A stretch of 64,000 bases of DNA from HRBIN16 sp049969495 (lineage in GTDB: Bacteria > Armatimonadota > HRBIN16), in assembly GCA_049969495.1 (NCBI GenBank), contig JBMFOT010000007.1:3287-67286 (forward strand), given 5' to 3'. Under the pieces are notes generated by a model. The model had not been told where the DNA came from. It did no database searches and saw nothing but the letters and a program-made list of their open reading frames with translations. How positions within the stretch are numbered: position 1 is the first letter of the stretch; every line of letters starts with the position of its first letter. This document shows, piece after piece, positions 17,996 through 26,956 of the stretch. The translations under genes and the position numbers were made by a program.

Positions 17996-18730
17996 CTATC
18001 CCTCCTGGCGCTGTGCGATGATGGCACGCACCCGGTTCAGGTCTTCCTCCGTATCGACGCCGATGGAGGTCTGCTCTACGCGCACCATGCGGATACGGTA
18101 ACCGTTCTCCAGCACGCGCAGTTGCTCCAGCATCTCCATCTGTTCCAGCGGGGTCGGTTCCATCGCCGCGTACTGGAGCAGGAAGTCGCGCCGGTAGGCG
18201 TAGATTCCCAGATGTTTGTAGACGATGGCGGGAGCAGAGGGGTCGCGTGGGTAGGGGATGCGCGAGCGTGAGAAGTACAGCGCGTTGCCCATGCGGTCTA
18301 CCACCACTTTCACCACCGTCGGCTTGTCCTTTTCCTCCTCGGTAGCGGGGCACATCAGACTGCTCATCGGCAGAGCAGGGTCTTCGAGGAGCGGACGCGC
18401 GACCGCGTCGATGTTCTCCGGTGGCATGAGCGGTTCGTCACCCTGAATGTTCACGATGACCTCTGCGGAGAGGTTTTGCGCTGCCTCTGCCAGCCGCTCG
18501 GTGCCGGAGCGGTGCCTGGGCGAGGTCATCACCGCGATACCGCCGAAAGCGCGTACCACTTCGGCGATCTCTTCATCGGGCGTGGCGACCATCACCTCGC
18601 GCAGCGTTTTCGCCTGTTTCGCATTGTGCCAGACCCACCATATCATCGGTTTGCCCGCGATGTCCAGCAAGGGCTTGTTCGGCAAACGAACCGCCGCCAG
18701 CCGCGCCGGAATGATGCCCACGACTTCCAT
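17996..18730 (-). CDS. kdsB: 3-deoxy-manno-octulosonate cytidylyltransferase (CMP-Kdo synthetase)
   Basis: 244 residues from the ATG preceded by GGAGGAGGAG; an upstream in-frame ATG at 18757 adds nine residues without a binding site. Motifs of the family: GIIPARLAAVRLPNKPLLDIAGKPMI (nucleotide-binding loop), TSPRHRSGTERLAEA, VNIQGDEPLM (Mg-binding Asp) and YKHLGIYAYRRDFL. The enzyme couples CTP to Kdo for lipid A-core assembly in the cytoplasm, which points to a diderm envelope with LPS. It heads the kdsB-nnr-FHA-FHA operon; no other Kdo gene is nearby. Confidence 0.95.
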   Translation of the reverse strand: MEVVGIIPARLAAVRLPNKPLLDIAGKPMIWWVWHNAKQAKTLREVMVATPDEEIAEVVRAFGGIAVMTSPRHRSGTERLAEAAQNLSAEVIVNIQGDEPLMPPENIDAVARPLLEDPALPMSSLMCPATEEEKDKPTVVKVVVDRMGNALYFSRSRIPYPRDPSAPAIVYKHLGIYAYRRDFLLQYAAMEPTPLEQMEMLEQLRVLENGYRIRMVRVEQTSIGVDTEEDLNRVRAIIAQRQEG

Positions 18731-18885
18731 ACTCTCCTCCTCCTTCCCTGTAATCATTCGCCACCCCTCTGAGCGATTCCCCTGTGTCTGTGTTTACTCT
18801 GCAGCAGGGCAATTCTGGCTAAAAAACCGGTGGCACAGTGGGGTAGTAGTGGAGCGTCAAGCATGATTCCTGGCTTCTTAGCCAG

Positions 18886-18946
18886 TTGGAGGGCGAGGCT
18901 CCTGCCGGGCCGTCTGTTTGTGGTCACGACGGAGGCGACCCTCCAA
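18886..18946. repeat. TTGGAGGG...CCCTCCAA inverted repeat element
   Basis: Terminal inverted repeats TTGGAGGG (18886-18893) and CCCTCCAA (18939-18946) enclose GCGAGGCTCCTGC and GTCACGACGGAGGCGA. It lies in the 238-base gap between the sigma factor gene and kdsB, and no other feature was found in that gap. Confidence 0.65.
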
Positions 18947-18968
18947 AAATTCCGGATTTGACGGTATG

Positions 18969-19568
18969 CTAAGATTCCGAAAAGTACTCCTCCAGATGCT
19001 CGCGCAGCAGAGCGCGGGCGCGGTGTAAACGTGCCTTCACCGCCGCCACGGTCAGACCTGTGCGCTCCGCCGTTTCCTGATTGGACAGGTCCTCCATGTC
19101 GCGCAGGATAAGCACCTCGCGCAGGTTGGGGGGTAGTTTGTCTACTGCCTCGCGCACTTTCTGGCGTACCTCTTCATCCAGAAGTACCTGCTGGGGGTTT
19201 GGGGCAGTGGTGTCTATCATCTGGCGAAGCAGGTTTTCAGCATCCTCTTCCTCGCCGAGAGGCTGGTCCAGTGAGACGGTGGGGTGCGCCATAATCTGCT
19301 GCTGCTTGCGCATACAGAGGTTTTTGGCGATACGGAACAGCCAGGTGGCAAACGAGGCGTCCCCTCGAAACCGAGGCAGGGCACGGAAGGCGCGAATCAT
19401 CGCCTCTTGCAGTACGTCCGCTGCAAGGTCCGGGTTGGCACAGGCACGGGTCATCGCCCGATACACCTGTGCCTGATAGCGGTGCACCAGTCGGTCAAAC
19501 GCACGGCTGTCACCCTGCTGGGCGGCGCGAATCAGATGGCGATCCTCGCGAGTGGACATAATACTCAT
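18969..19568 (-). CDS. ECF-type RNA polymerase sigma factor
   Basis: 199 residues with sigma region 2 at about 10-80 (DRLVHRYQAQVYRAMTRAC, DVLQEAMIRAFRALPRFRG, SFATWLFRIAKNLC) and region 4 at about 130-190 (LPPNLREVLILRDMEDLSNQETAERTGL, VAAVKARLHRARALLREHL). AGGGGGTGAG precedes the ATG. The protein directs RNA polymerase to a small regulon. No anti-sigma gene is adjacent: downstream there is a repeat, upstream a decayed gene. Its control is therefore unknown. Confidence 0.93.
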   Translation of the reverse strand: MSIMSTREDRHLIRAAQQGDSRAFDRLVHRYQAQVYRAMTRACANPDLAADVLQEAMIRAFRALPRFRGDASFATWLFRIAKNLCMRKQQQIMAHPTVSLDQPLGEEEDAENLLRQMIDTTAPNPQQVLLDEEVRQKVREAVDKLPPNLREVLILRDMEDLSNQETAERTGLTVAAVKARLHRARALLREHLEEYFSES

Positions 19569-19659
19569 CTCACCCCCTCTTATCCATTCGTGTCGACCGA
19601 CAGGGTTTCCTCTACGAGAAGGTATCCCTCACCGGGGTGCAGGAGGCGTACGTGATAAC

Positions 19660-19963
19660 CTACGCTCCGCTCCGGAAGGTGAGCAGGGTCAGCGAAAGCG
19701 GTGCAAAGGTGTAGCGTAAGCCGTTCTTGCCCGCCCTGTCTGTGCCTTTCACGATGCGCACTGCCTCCGGCTGTTCGAAGCTGTTCTGCGCGGTGGGGCT
19801 ATCGCCCGCCAGCGACTGAACGGTTACCGTGATACACATTGCGTCCGAGATGCTCGGTGAACTTGCCGAAAAGGCGGGGGCTAATCGTTTGCTCCCGCCG
19901 CTCCCCGACAAACACCTCCAGACGTGGCGCGCTGTCCTCCATGAAGCGAATCAACGGTTCCAT
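19660..19963 (-). pseudogene. Remnant of GH51 alpha-L-arabinofuranosidase (large internal deletion)
   Basis: From the ATG at 19963 (GAGGAGGAAGA just before it) a frame reads about 54 codons. It includes EQTISPRLFGKFTEHLGRN, the typical N-terminus of GH51 enzymes, then hits TAG near 19800. In another frame, starting at about 19830, the sequence reads AQNSFEQPEAVRIV and continues to LRYTFAPLSLTLLTF, the typical C-terminus of the same family, ending with TAG at 19660. The roughly 400 or more residues between are missing, and the join changes frame. It follows the aldo/keto reductase gene by nine bases. It cannot make an active enzyme. Confidence 0.7.
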
Positions 19964-19972
19964 TCTTCCTCC

Positions 19973-20866
19973 TCACCCTGTTAGAATCTGCTTCAACATG
20001 CCAAGTGTCTCGTCTATCTGTTCGCGCTTCTCGAACCCGATGATGAGGTTGTCCACGCATCGCTGCGCTACCACGAAGCGCAGGCTCTCCTCCCGCTCCT
20101 GAGGGGTAAGGAACCTGCCCTCTCCGAAAATCTTCATGCCGATAACGCCTTTTCCAGCCGACCGCATCTGGCGCAGCAGTTCGGCAATCTCCTCGGGTTT
20201 GCCGTCCATCGCCGTACCTCGATGGTTGATGCGAGCCAGCTGCACCTGCACCCAGGGCGAAGCCTGCGATGTTTTTAACGCGGGCAGGCTGTGACACGAG
20301 GTGCCGTGCGCACGGATGAGCTTTTTCTGGCGCGCCTCTTCCAGTGCGTCTCGCATTGCCTTCAGGTCATCTGCCCAGCTGGCTTCCGTCGTGCAGTGGA
20401 GCAGCACGATATCGAGGTAGTCCGTACCCAGCTCCTGCCGGAATCGGTCGATAGCCTGTTTCGCATCGGTCACCTGTTCGGGCAAGCCCATCGGGCGGAA
20501 CCAGATTTTGCTCTGGATGACAATCTTCTCGCGCGGAATGCCTCGCAGTGCCTCGCGCAAGAAGGGATGCGTGCCGTACAGGTCGGCGGTATCGAAGAAG
20601 GTGATGCCGTTATCGTAGGCGTGCCGAATGAGCGCGATGAACGCCTCCTTGCCCATGCGGGTATGGTTGGACTGGCGCATCCAGCCGCGCATTCCCGTGC
20701 CAATACCCGCGAAGGATGCTTTAATGCCCGTTTTACCCAGCGCGACCAGCTCCGTTGGCGAACGCACAGGAGGCTTCTGCTGGGCATCTATGCCTGTGTC
20801 CAGTAGCATCCCTCCCGCTCCCACGAGTACGGTTCCAAGAAACTCACGACGTGTCATCGGTTGCAT
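19973..20866 (-). CDS. Tat-exported aldo/keto reductase
   Basis: 297 residues. The N-terminus MTRREFLGTVLVGAGGMLL is a twin-arginine signal. The TIM-barrel that follows has the AKR catalytic Asp and Tyr in FFDTADLYG, the Lys in VIQSKIWF and the His in LLHCTT; the C-terminal cofactor region (VIGMKIFGEGRFLT, NLIIGFEKREQIDE) is typical of the Tat-linked AKR group in environmental bacteria. It probably reduces a sugar or aldehyde with NAD(P)H. A strong promoter lies just upstream (20888-20917). Confidence 0.88.
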   Translation of the reverse strand: MQPMTRREFLGTVLVGAGGMLLDTGIDAQQKPPVRSPTELVALGKTGIKASFAGIGTGMRGWMRQSNHTRMGKEAFIALIRHAYDNGITFFDTADLYGTHPFLREALRGIPREKIVIQSKIWFRPMGLPEQVTDAKQAIDRFRQELGTDYLDIVLLHCTTEASWADDLKAMRDALEEARQKKLIRAHGTSCHSLPALKTSQASPWVQVQLARINHRGTAMDGKPEEIAELLRQMRSAGKGVIGMKIFGEGRFLTPQEREESLRFVVAQRCVDNLIIGFEKREQIDETLGMLKQILTG

Positions 20867-20887
20867 GGCTTGCGCACCTCCGCCTGT

Positions 20888-20917
20888 ATTATACGCTCTC
20901 GGCAGGAAGACTGTCTA
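20888..20917 (-). promoter_or_regulatory. Promoter of the aldo/keto reductase gene
   Basis: Minus strand: TAGACA (20917-20912), an 18-base spacer, TATAAT (20893-20888). The predicted transcript starts only about 15 bases before the ATG. The -35 box touches the start codon of the divergent small membrane gene at 20917. Confidence 0.6.
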
Positions 20918-21132
20918 TGAGCTGGTGGTTTTTCAATCCTGATTATTTGGATGCAGGCGAACTGAACGCAGGGAGCCTCACCCTCCAGGTGGCGTCCGAC
21001 GCGGTGCGTGCGCTGGTGGCGTTTGCCCAGAGCCTCTGGTCGGTGCTTATCTGGGTGGCGGTGTGGGCGGTGGTATGGCTGCCGATAGCTGCGATTGGCT
21101 GGCTGGGCTATCGTCGCTGGCGCAGGGTGTGA
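20917..21132 (+). CDS. Small membrane protein of unknown function
   Basis: 71 codons from an ATG preceded by AGGAAGA. The N-terminus (MSWWFFNPDYLDAG) is polar-aromatic. Residues about 33-63 form one or two hydrophobic helices (SVLIWVAVWAVVWLPIAAIGWLGY), and the protein ends YRRWRRV, which favours a cytoplasmic C-terminus. The coding pattern is good but no family is recognised. It is divergent from the aldo/keto reductase and convergent with purC. Confidence 0.6.
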   Translation: MSWWFFNPDYLDAGELNAGSLTLQVASDAVRALVAFAQSLWSVLIWVAVWAVVWLPIAAIGWLGYRRWRRV

Positions 21133-21205
21133 GCAGCTGCTCGCACGAAGTCACTGAAGAGAAACTTCACGCTCTTCGCGCCTTCGTGTGAGCCTTTTAT
21201 CTGCC

Positions 21206-22129
21206 CTAAAGCACCTTCCCCGTGATGCGCCGATACGCCTCGCGGTATTTCTCGGATGTTTTCGCCACCACTTCGTCCGGCAGGGTGGGAGCGGGTGGGG
21301 TCTTATCCCATCCGGTGCTCTCCAGCCAATCGCGCACATACTGCTTGTCAAAGCTCGGTTGCGAGCGTCCGGGCATGTAATCATCCACTGCCCAGAAGCG
21401 CGAAGAGTCGGGAGTGAGCACCTCGTCGATGAGCAGAATGCGCCCCTCTTTCTCGCCGAACTCGAACTTGGTATCGGCGATGATGATGCCTTTTTGCGCC
21501 GCGTCTTCGCGGGCGAAGCAGTATACCTCTATGCTCAGGCGCTCCAGCTCCCAGGCTACCTCGCCCGCAATCTGTACCGCCCGCTCCATGCTGATGTTTT
21601 CATCGTGTCCGATCTCCGCTTTGGTGGCAGGGGTGAAGATGGGTTGCTGCAGACGGTCGCTCTCGCGCAACCCGGCGGGCAGGGGAATGCCGTGCAGTGT
21701 CACCGGTTTCTCCATGCCTCCCGCCTGCACGTACTCTTTCCACAGCGACCCCGCCAGGTATCCACGCACCACGCACTCGATGGGATAAGGCTTCGCTTTG
21801 ACCACCAGCATCGAGCGTCCGTCCAGCATTTCACACGCGTCGGCGTCCAGCTGACCACCTGCGGCAACAACCGCTTCCGCAATCGCGTCGATGTCTGCGC
21901 TGAGCAGGTGATTGGGCACGATGTGCTCCGTTCGCTCGAACCAGTATAGCGAAAGCTGCGTCAACACGCGCCCTTTGTCGGGAATGCCGTTGGGTAGCAC
22001 GACGTCGAAGGCGGAGATGCGGTCGGTAGCGACGATGAGCAGCTTATCGCCCAGGTCGTAGATGTCGCGCACTTTGCCCCGCTTTGGCTCTGGCAAACCG
22101 GGGATCCGGGTGTAGGTAACCGTTCGCAT
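21206..22129 (-). CDS. purC: Phosphoribosylaminoimidazole-succinocarboxamide synthase
   Basis: 307 residues, the longer SAICAR synthase form. Family motifs: KRGKVRDIYDLGDKLLIVATDRISAFD (ATP-binding lobe), GRVLTQLSLYWFE, YPIECVVRGYLAGSLWKEY and LIDEVLTPDSSRFW. It joins aspartate to CAIR with ATP in purine synthesis. The ATG has GAGG about 11 bases upstream. No other purine genes are adjacent. Confidence 0.96.
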   Translation of the reverse strand: MRTVTYTRIPGLPEPKRGKVRDIYDLGDKLLIVATDRISAFDVVLPNGIPDKGRVLTQLSLYWFERTEHIVPNHLLSADIDAIAEAVVAAGGQLDADACEMLDGRSMLVVKAKPYPIECVVRGYLAGSLWKEYVQAGGMEKPVTLHGIPLPAGLRESDRLQQPIFTPATKAEIGHDENISMERAVQIAGEVAWELERLSIEVYCFAREDAAQKGIIIADTKFEFGEKEGRILLIDEVLTPDSSRFWAVDDYMPGRSQPSFDKQYVRDWLESTGWDKTPPAPTLPDEVVAKTSEKYREAYRRITGKVL

Positions 22130-22189
22130 TGATACTCAACCTCTTTCCCGAAGGATGAAGCACTGCTTCTTGCGAATCTTGTTTCAGGG

Positions 22190-22435
22190 GTGATAGCGGT
22201 GCAATCTCGCAATGTCCCTGATTACCCGAACAATCCATTCGTCGTCAAGATGGAGATTCCTGCCCCGCAGGACAGCGCGGGAAGCCTTATTGTGGCGGAC
22301 CTGAATAACGACGGGCGCATGGACTATCTGGTCACCGTGCCGGGGCACGTTGCCGCCTACGCCTGGGACGGGAGAAAGCTGTGGGGGCTGAAGACCGATG
22401 GTCTTGCAGGCTATCCGATGGGTGGCGGGGGGTAA
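22190..22435 (+). pseudogene. Fragment of an FG-GAP/VCBS beta-propeller protein
   Basis: An 81-codon frame from a GTG at 22190. It contains GSLIVADLNNDGRMDYLV, the calcium-binding signature of an FG-GAP/VCBS blade, then HVAAYAWDGRKLW, and it stops soon after. Full proteins of this type have several blades and usually a catalytic domain (for example rhamnogalacturonan lyases), so only the first blade seems left. The stop falls 29 bases before the next gene's ATG. It could also be a tiny expressed protein, which I think less likely. Confidence 0.5.
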
Positions 22436-22464
22436 AGGCAAACGAAAGATGAGGTAGTGAGCCG

Positions 22465-25400
22465 ATGGGATGGATGAAGGCTTTTCGCAATCCGGGAACG
22501 GAATATCGCGGCGCACCGTTCTGGTCGTGGAACGACCATCTGGAAGATGCCGAGCTGGTGCGCCAGATAGAGAGCATGATGCAGGCAGGCATGGGCGGTT
22601 TCTTTATGCACTCCCGCACCGGCCTGCTGACCGAATATATGTCTGAGCAGTGGATGCAGCACATCCGCACCTGCGTTGGCGCTGCGAAAGAGCGCGGGAT
22701 GCTGGCGTGGTTGTACGATGAAGACCGCTGGCCCTCCGGCTTCGCCGGAGGTGACGTGCCCGCCATGCACCCTTCGTTTCGCGCAAAGCATATCACCTGG
22801 CAACGCGGAGAGGCAAACGATGTTACCGAAGGCGGCGTGCTGGCCACTTACCGCTGTGTGGAAGAGAACGGGCAGCTGCGCGATTTCCGCCTGCTTCATG
22901 AAGGCGAAGAGGTGCCTCCTGGGCAAACTATCGTCCGCTTCGTCTGGCGTTATGACCCACCCAGCCCCTGGTACAACGGCGGAAGTTATCTGGACACCCT
23001 CAACCCCGAGGCGGTCGCCGCCTTTCTGCACCATACTTACGACGCTTACGCGCGCGAAGTGGGCGAAGAGTTCGGTAAAACGGTGCCGGGCATCTTCACC
23101 GATGAGCCTCACTACGGCAAGTTCTTCCAGCCCGATAAGCTACCCTTCACCGAACGGCTGCCGGAGGAGTTTCAGAAAGCGTACGGCTATTCGCTGATAG
23201 AGGCGTTACCCGCGCTCTTCTTCGACGCCCCCGATGCCTCTGCGCACCGTTATCGCTTCCATCGACTGTTGACCCAGATGTTCGTGCAGAGCTTCGGTAA
23301 GCAGCTTTACGATTGGTGCGAACGGCACGGCATCCACCTCACGGGGCACTACCTGCTGGAAGACACTTTCCCGGAGCAGATTGCCGCCATCGGCGCGGCG
23401 ATGCCCCTGTACGAGTACATGCAGTCGCCGGGCATTGACCACCTGGGCAGGCGTTTGCCGGAGGCATTGCTGGCACGGCAGGTTTCCAGCGTAGCGCGGC
23501 AAATGGGCAGGCGGCGTGTGTTGTGCGAGACCTACGGCTGTTCGGGATGGAATATCTCCTTCGCCGAGCAGAAGTGGATTGCGGACAGCCTGTTCGTGCA
23601 GGGTGTGACCTACATGAACCAGCATCTTGCCCTGTACTCGATGTGGGGCGGGCGCAAACGCGACTTCCCGCCTTCTATCTTCTACCAGCAGCCCTGGTGG
23701 AAGTATTACCGCTACCTCTCCGACTATATGGCGCGGGTGACGCTGATGATGCGGTCGGGCACGCCTTGCAGCGAGCTGTTAGTACTACATACCATCGGCT
23801 CGGGGTGGGCAACCTTCCGACCGGATAACCAGCAGCGATGTGCCCGCTACGGCGAGGCGTGTATGCGCGTCAGCACCTGGCTGAACGAGATTCAGCACGA
23901 CCACGACTTCGGCGATGAGCTTATCATGCAGCGGCACGCGCGCGTAGAGGGCGAGTATCTGGCAATCGGGCAGGCGCGCTATCGTCTGGTGGTGATCCCT
24001 CCTGCGCTGACGCTGGCACGCTCCACCGTGCAGTTGCTGCACGAGTGGCTGGATGCCGGCGGGCAAATGATCGCTGTTGGTGAGACAGCCTCGCAGGTAG
24101 AGGGCACTCCTGCCGGGGAAGAGCTCGCCGCGTTGTGGAACCACCCGAACGTGACGCGCATCCCTGAGGATTGTACCGCCCTGCAGGAGGCGGTGGATGC
24201 TCTGCTCCCGCCGGTGGTGCGCGTGACCACTCCCGGCGGCGACATCTGTCGTTCCGTTTACGCGCGTCTGGTGCGCAGCGACGACGGTGAGCTGGTGCTG
24301 TTCCTGGTGAACCGTGCGCTGGATGATGACTATGGCGAACTCACCGTACATGTGCGCGGTGAGGGGCATCTGAGCCTGTGCAAGGCGGAGACAGGGGAGA
24401 TTGTCGCCCTGCCGATAGAGAAAACGGGTGAAGCGATACAGTGTGCCTTGCCGTTCGGTCCGGCGCAGTCGTACCTGCTGGTGCTGGATGGCAGCGCAGG
24501 CTGTGCGCATGAGCGCAGAAAGCATCCGGCTATGCAGATAGACCTCGACGGCAACTATCGAGTGGAGCGTACCGAACCCAACGTGTTGCTGCTGGATTAC
24601 GCTACGCTGACCATCCCCGGTCAACCGCCTACCGCACGCCTGCCGATGTGGAAACTGCATCTACACCTTGCAAACCATCTGGGCATTGACCCCGACCTGC
24701 ACAACAGCGGGGTGTCGCTGTGGAAGCGCGAACGAGATCGCCACTCGCCGCCCAAAACGTGCGACGTGGTGCTGACCTATACCTTCGAGAGCCGCATCGA
24801 GCCGGGGGCGCCGGTGATGCTGGTGGTGGAAAAGCCGGAGTTCAGCCGGTTCGTGGTGAACGGCGTGGAGGTGGAGAGTAAAGACGCGGGGTGGTGGCTG
24901 GACATCGGCTTTCGCAAACTGGATATTTCAGGAGTCCTGCGCAAAGGTGTCAACGTGATCGAACAACATCTCCACTTTGTGGAGGGACTGGTGCTGGAAC
25001 CTGTTATGGTATTGGGAGACTTCGGAGTGCTGCCGATGAAGGAAGGTCAACAGTTCGTACTGGACACGGAGCCAGAGAGTATCACCCTGGACGACTGGTG
25101 CTCGCAGGGGTATCCCTTCTACTGCGGGTCACAGCGGTTCACGTGGGGAGTGCGCCTGCCCGGAGAGGCACAGCGCGTGGTGCTGGAGTGCCAGAAGCCC
25201 TATGCGCCGGTGTGCAGCGTGCATGTCAACGGGCAGTATGCCGGTTTGCTGGCGTGGTATCCGTACGAAGTAGACATTACCGACCTCGTGCATGAGGGCG
25301 AGAACGAAATCACGGTGGAGGTCTTTACCAGCCCGCGTAACCTGCTCGGACCGTTGCATCACCAGCAGGGCGAGCTGTACGGCGTGGGACCGGAAAGCTT

Positions 25401-25485
25401 CACCGCGGGAGACGCGTGGACAGACGAGTACCGGTTCGTGCCATACGGTCTGCTCGCCCCGCCTCGCATCCTGGTTTACGAGTAG
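22465..25485 (+). CDS. GH106-like glycoside hydrolase (putative alpha-L-rhamnosidase)
   Basis: 1,006 residues. The N-terminus FRNPGTEYRGAPFWSWNDHLED and GGFFMHSRTGL are typical of the large bacterial GH106/uncharacterised glycosidase family, as are LYDEDRWPSGFAGGDV (about 90-105), GIFTDEPHYGKFF (acidic residues, about 210), LTGHYLLEDTFPEQ and a C-terminal sugar-binding beta-sandwich (ITVEVFTSPRNLLGPLHHQQGELYGVGPESF). No signal peptide is visible, so it probably acts in the cytoplasm on imported oligosaccharides. ATG chosen because GAGG lies nine to ten bases upstream. The exact substrate is uncertain. Confidence 0.82.
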   Translation: MGWMKAFRNPGTEYRGAPFWSWNDHLEDAELVRQIESMMQAGMGGFFMHSRTGLLTEYMSEQWMQHIRTCVGAAKERGMLAWLYDEDRWPSGFAGGDVPAMHPSFRAKHITWQRGEANDVTEGGVLATYRCVEENGQLRDFRLLHEGEEVPPGQTIVRFVWRYDPPSPWYNGGSYLDTLNPEAVAAFLHHTYDAYAREVGEEFGKTVPGIFTDEPHYGKFFQPDKLPFTERLPEEFQKAYGYSLIEALPALFFDAPDASAHRYRFHRLLTQMFVQSFGKQLYDWCERHGIHLTGHYLLEDTFPEQIAAIGAAMPLYEYMQSPGIDHLGRRLPEALLARQVSSVARQMGRRRVLCETYGCSGWNISFAEQKWIADSLFVQGVTYMNQHLALYSMWGGRKRDFPPSIFYQQPWWKYYRYLSDYMARVTLMMRSGTPCSELLVLHTIGSGWATFRPDNQQRCARYGEACMRVSTWLNEIQHDHDFGDELIMQRHARVEGEYLAIGQARYRLVVIPPALTLARSTVQLLHEWLDAGGQMIAVGETASQVEGTPAGEELAALWNHPNVTRIPEDCTALQEAVDALLPPVVRVTTPGGDICRSVYARLVRSDDGELVLFLVNRALDDDYGELTVHVRGEGHLSLCKAETGEIVALPIEKTGEAIQCALPFGPAQSYLLVLDGSAGCAHERRKHPAMQIDLDGNYRVERTEPNVLLLDYATLTIPGQPPTARLPMWKLHLHLANHLGIDPDLHNSGVSLWKRERDRHSPPKTCDVVLTYTFESRIEPGAPVMLVVEKPEFSRFVVNGVEVESKDAGWWLDIGFRKLDISGVLRKGVNVIEQHLHFVEGLVLEPVMVLGDFGVLPMKEGQQFVLDTEPESITLDDWCSQGYPFYCGSQRFTWGVRLPGEAQRVVLECQKPYAPVCSVHVNGQYAGLLAWYPYEVDITDLVHEGENEITVEVFTSPRNLLGPLHHQQGELYGVGPESFTAGDAWTDEYRFVPYGLLAPPRILVYE

Positions 25486-25552
25486 TCACGGCTCTTTCCC
25501 GAGAGAGTACACTGCTGGTGGGGTGGTCCGTTAATCCTTGTGTGGCGGAGTA

Positions 25553-26098
25553 CTACCGGTGTTCGAATACTTTTCGGTACGCCTCCAGATTTCCCTTATC
25601 CCAGCAGGCAATAAGCGCGGTTTGAATCTTTCCCTCGTTGTGCCGAATCGCCTGAAAAATGACGAGCGCACATTCCTCAGCGCTCCACCCTACCAGCTGC
25701 TCAGTGAAGTCCGGGAAGATTACGCGCCGCGCGCCCAGCTGTTCACACTGTTTGAGTGCGTTATCCAGTGCTCGCTCCAGCAATTCCGGCGTGGCTATCA
25801 ACTGCTCATTCAACACGTTGGCATGTATGATGTGTCGCACGCGCAACATGCCTCCACCGGTGCTTATCGCCTCGCCCGGGGGAAGGGGAGCGTAGCGACG
25901 GGCTTCGTCCTCTACCATATCGCCCGCCTCGTCTCGGATGCGTTTGCTTACCCGCGCGCCCATCCACAGCAGGTGGTTGGAAAGCAGTATTAGCGCGTCC
26001 GCGCGCAGGTTGCGCAGATAGCGCACGTGGTAAAGCTCTATCGTACACGTCCCAACCTGTCTGCGCATAACGGGCTTCGGCGATATACCAAACAGCAT
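25553..26098 (-). CDS. Macro-domain protein (ADP-ribose binding/processing)
   Basis: 181 residues forming one macro domain: LRADALILLSNHLLWMGARVSKRIRDEAGD corresponds to the ligand loop NxANxxLxxGGGV, though here it is diverged. GGMLRVRHIIHANVLNEQL and a TPELLERALDNALKQCEQLGARRVIFPDF stretch are typical. The gene lies 11 bases after the M55 peptidase gene, so they are in one operon. Macro domains bind or hydrolyse ADP-ribose derivatives; whether this one is catalytic cannot be read because the loop is atypical. Confidence 0.85.
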   Translation of the reverse strand: MLFGISPKPVMRRQVGTCTIELYHVRYLRNLRADALILLSNHLLWMGARVSKRIRDEAGDMVEDEARRYAPLPPGEAISTGGGMLRVRHIIHANVLNEQLIATPELLERALDNALKQCEQLGARRVIFPDFTEQLVGWSAEECALVIFQAIRHNEGKIQTALIACWDKGNLEAYRKVFEHR

Positions 26099-26109
26099 CT
26101 GTCACCTCC

Positions 26110-26892
26110 TTATAGCCAGTCCGAGAGACGCTCGAAAACCGCTTCGGTGGTGTACGCATCGATGCGCCGCCAGCGGGTATCGCTACGCGCTTGACGTTCG
26201 GCATCCTCCATGCGTTTATAGTGAAGGCGCACGGTCACCGGACTATCCACGCGAAACGGGCGCATTTCGGGCAGCCGCGCCACTGCTCGCGTTACCGCCT
26301 CATATATCTCCGCCTCCACCCGTTTGGGGTGTTTGCTCAGCGCGGCGTTCCAGCCGAAGCTCTGCTTGGTCACCACCACTTCCACCCAGGGCAAGAATCG
26401 CTTTGCCTCGGCAACGCATTGATCATCACTGCTGACGAAGATGACCGGCACACCCATTTCGCCCGCAATGGCGGCGTCTATCTCCACCTCGCCCATCTGT
26501 ACGCCGTTCACTTCTATCCACTGGTAGGCTTTAGAACTGTAAGAGTGTGCCAGCACCGCATCGGGGGTGTTGTCCATCGCGTGGTAGCCGATGAACAGTA
26601 CGCCGTCAAAGCGTTCGTCCACTCCCGGGTAACGACGTCCGAAGCCCGATCCCAATGCGATTTCCGCCCGCTCGTCCAGCTGCTCATAATCGAGGTTCAC
26701 TCCGCCCCCATGACTGTCAGAAACGATTACTCGCTCTGCGCCCGCGTCGAACAGAGCACGCACCGCCGCGTTTGCCTCGCGCACTGCCTGTTGGCAGGCG
26801 AAAGCATAGTTGCGCGAGTCGGTCAGCGTGCCGCCGGGCGCGCCCACCACACAGGCTAATCCTTCACAATCCACCGATACGAAAAAGCGCAT
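26110..26892 (-). CDS. M55-family D-aminopeptidase (DppA-like)
   Basis: 260 residues. SVDCEGLACVVG carries the first zinc ligands (Asp, Glu), SDSHGGG the next, FIGYHAMDNTPDAVLAHSYS the third group, and VIFVSSDDQCVAEAKRFLP the characteristic middle. M55 enzymes are zinc-dependent, form decamers and release D-amino acids from peptides, probably from peptidoglycan turnover. A good start at MRFFVSVDCEG. It is the first gene of a two-gene unit with the macro-domain protein. Confidence 0.92.
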   Translation of the reverse strand: MRFFVSVDCEGLACVVGAPGGTLTDSRNYAFACQQAVREANAAVRALFDAGAERVIVSDSHGGGVNLDYEQLDERAEIALGSGFGRRYPGVDERFDGVLFIGYHAMDNTPDAVLAHSYSSKAYQWIEVNGVQMGEVEIDAAIAGEMGVPVIFVSSDDQCVAEAKRFLPWVEVVVTKQSFGWNAALSKHPKRVEAEIYEAVTRAVARLPEMRPFRVDSPVTVRLHYKRMEDAERQARSDTRWRRIDAYTTEAVFERLSDWL

Positions 26893-26956
26893 CGCTCGCC
26901 CTCTTTTAGTCTGTCAACGTGATTATTTAGATATAGGCAGGACGTTGCCGCATGCC

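Noticed and set aside
19580..19690. A frame reading HLPERSVGYHVRLLHPGEGY up to the TAA at 19582-19580
   Set aside because: It looks protein-like but has no start or family and overlaps the GH51 remnant; perhaps the tail of another lost gene.
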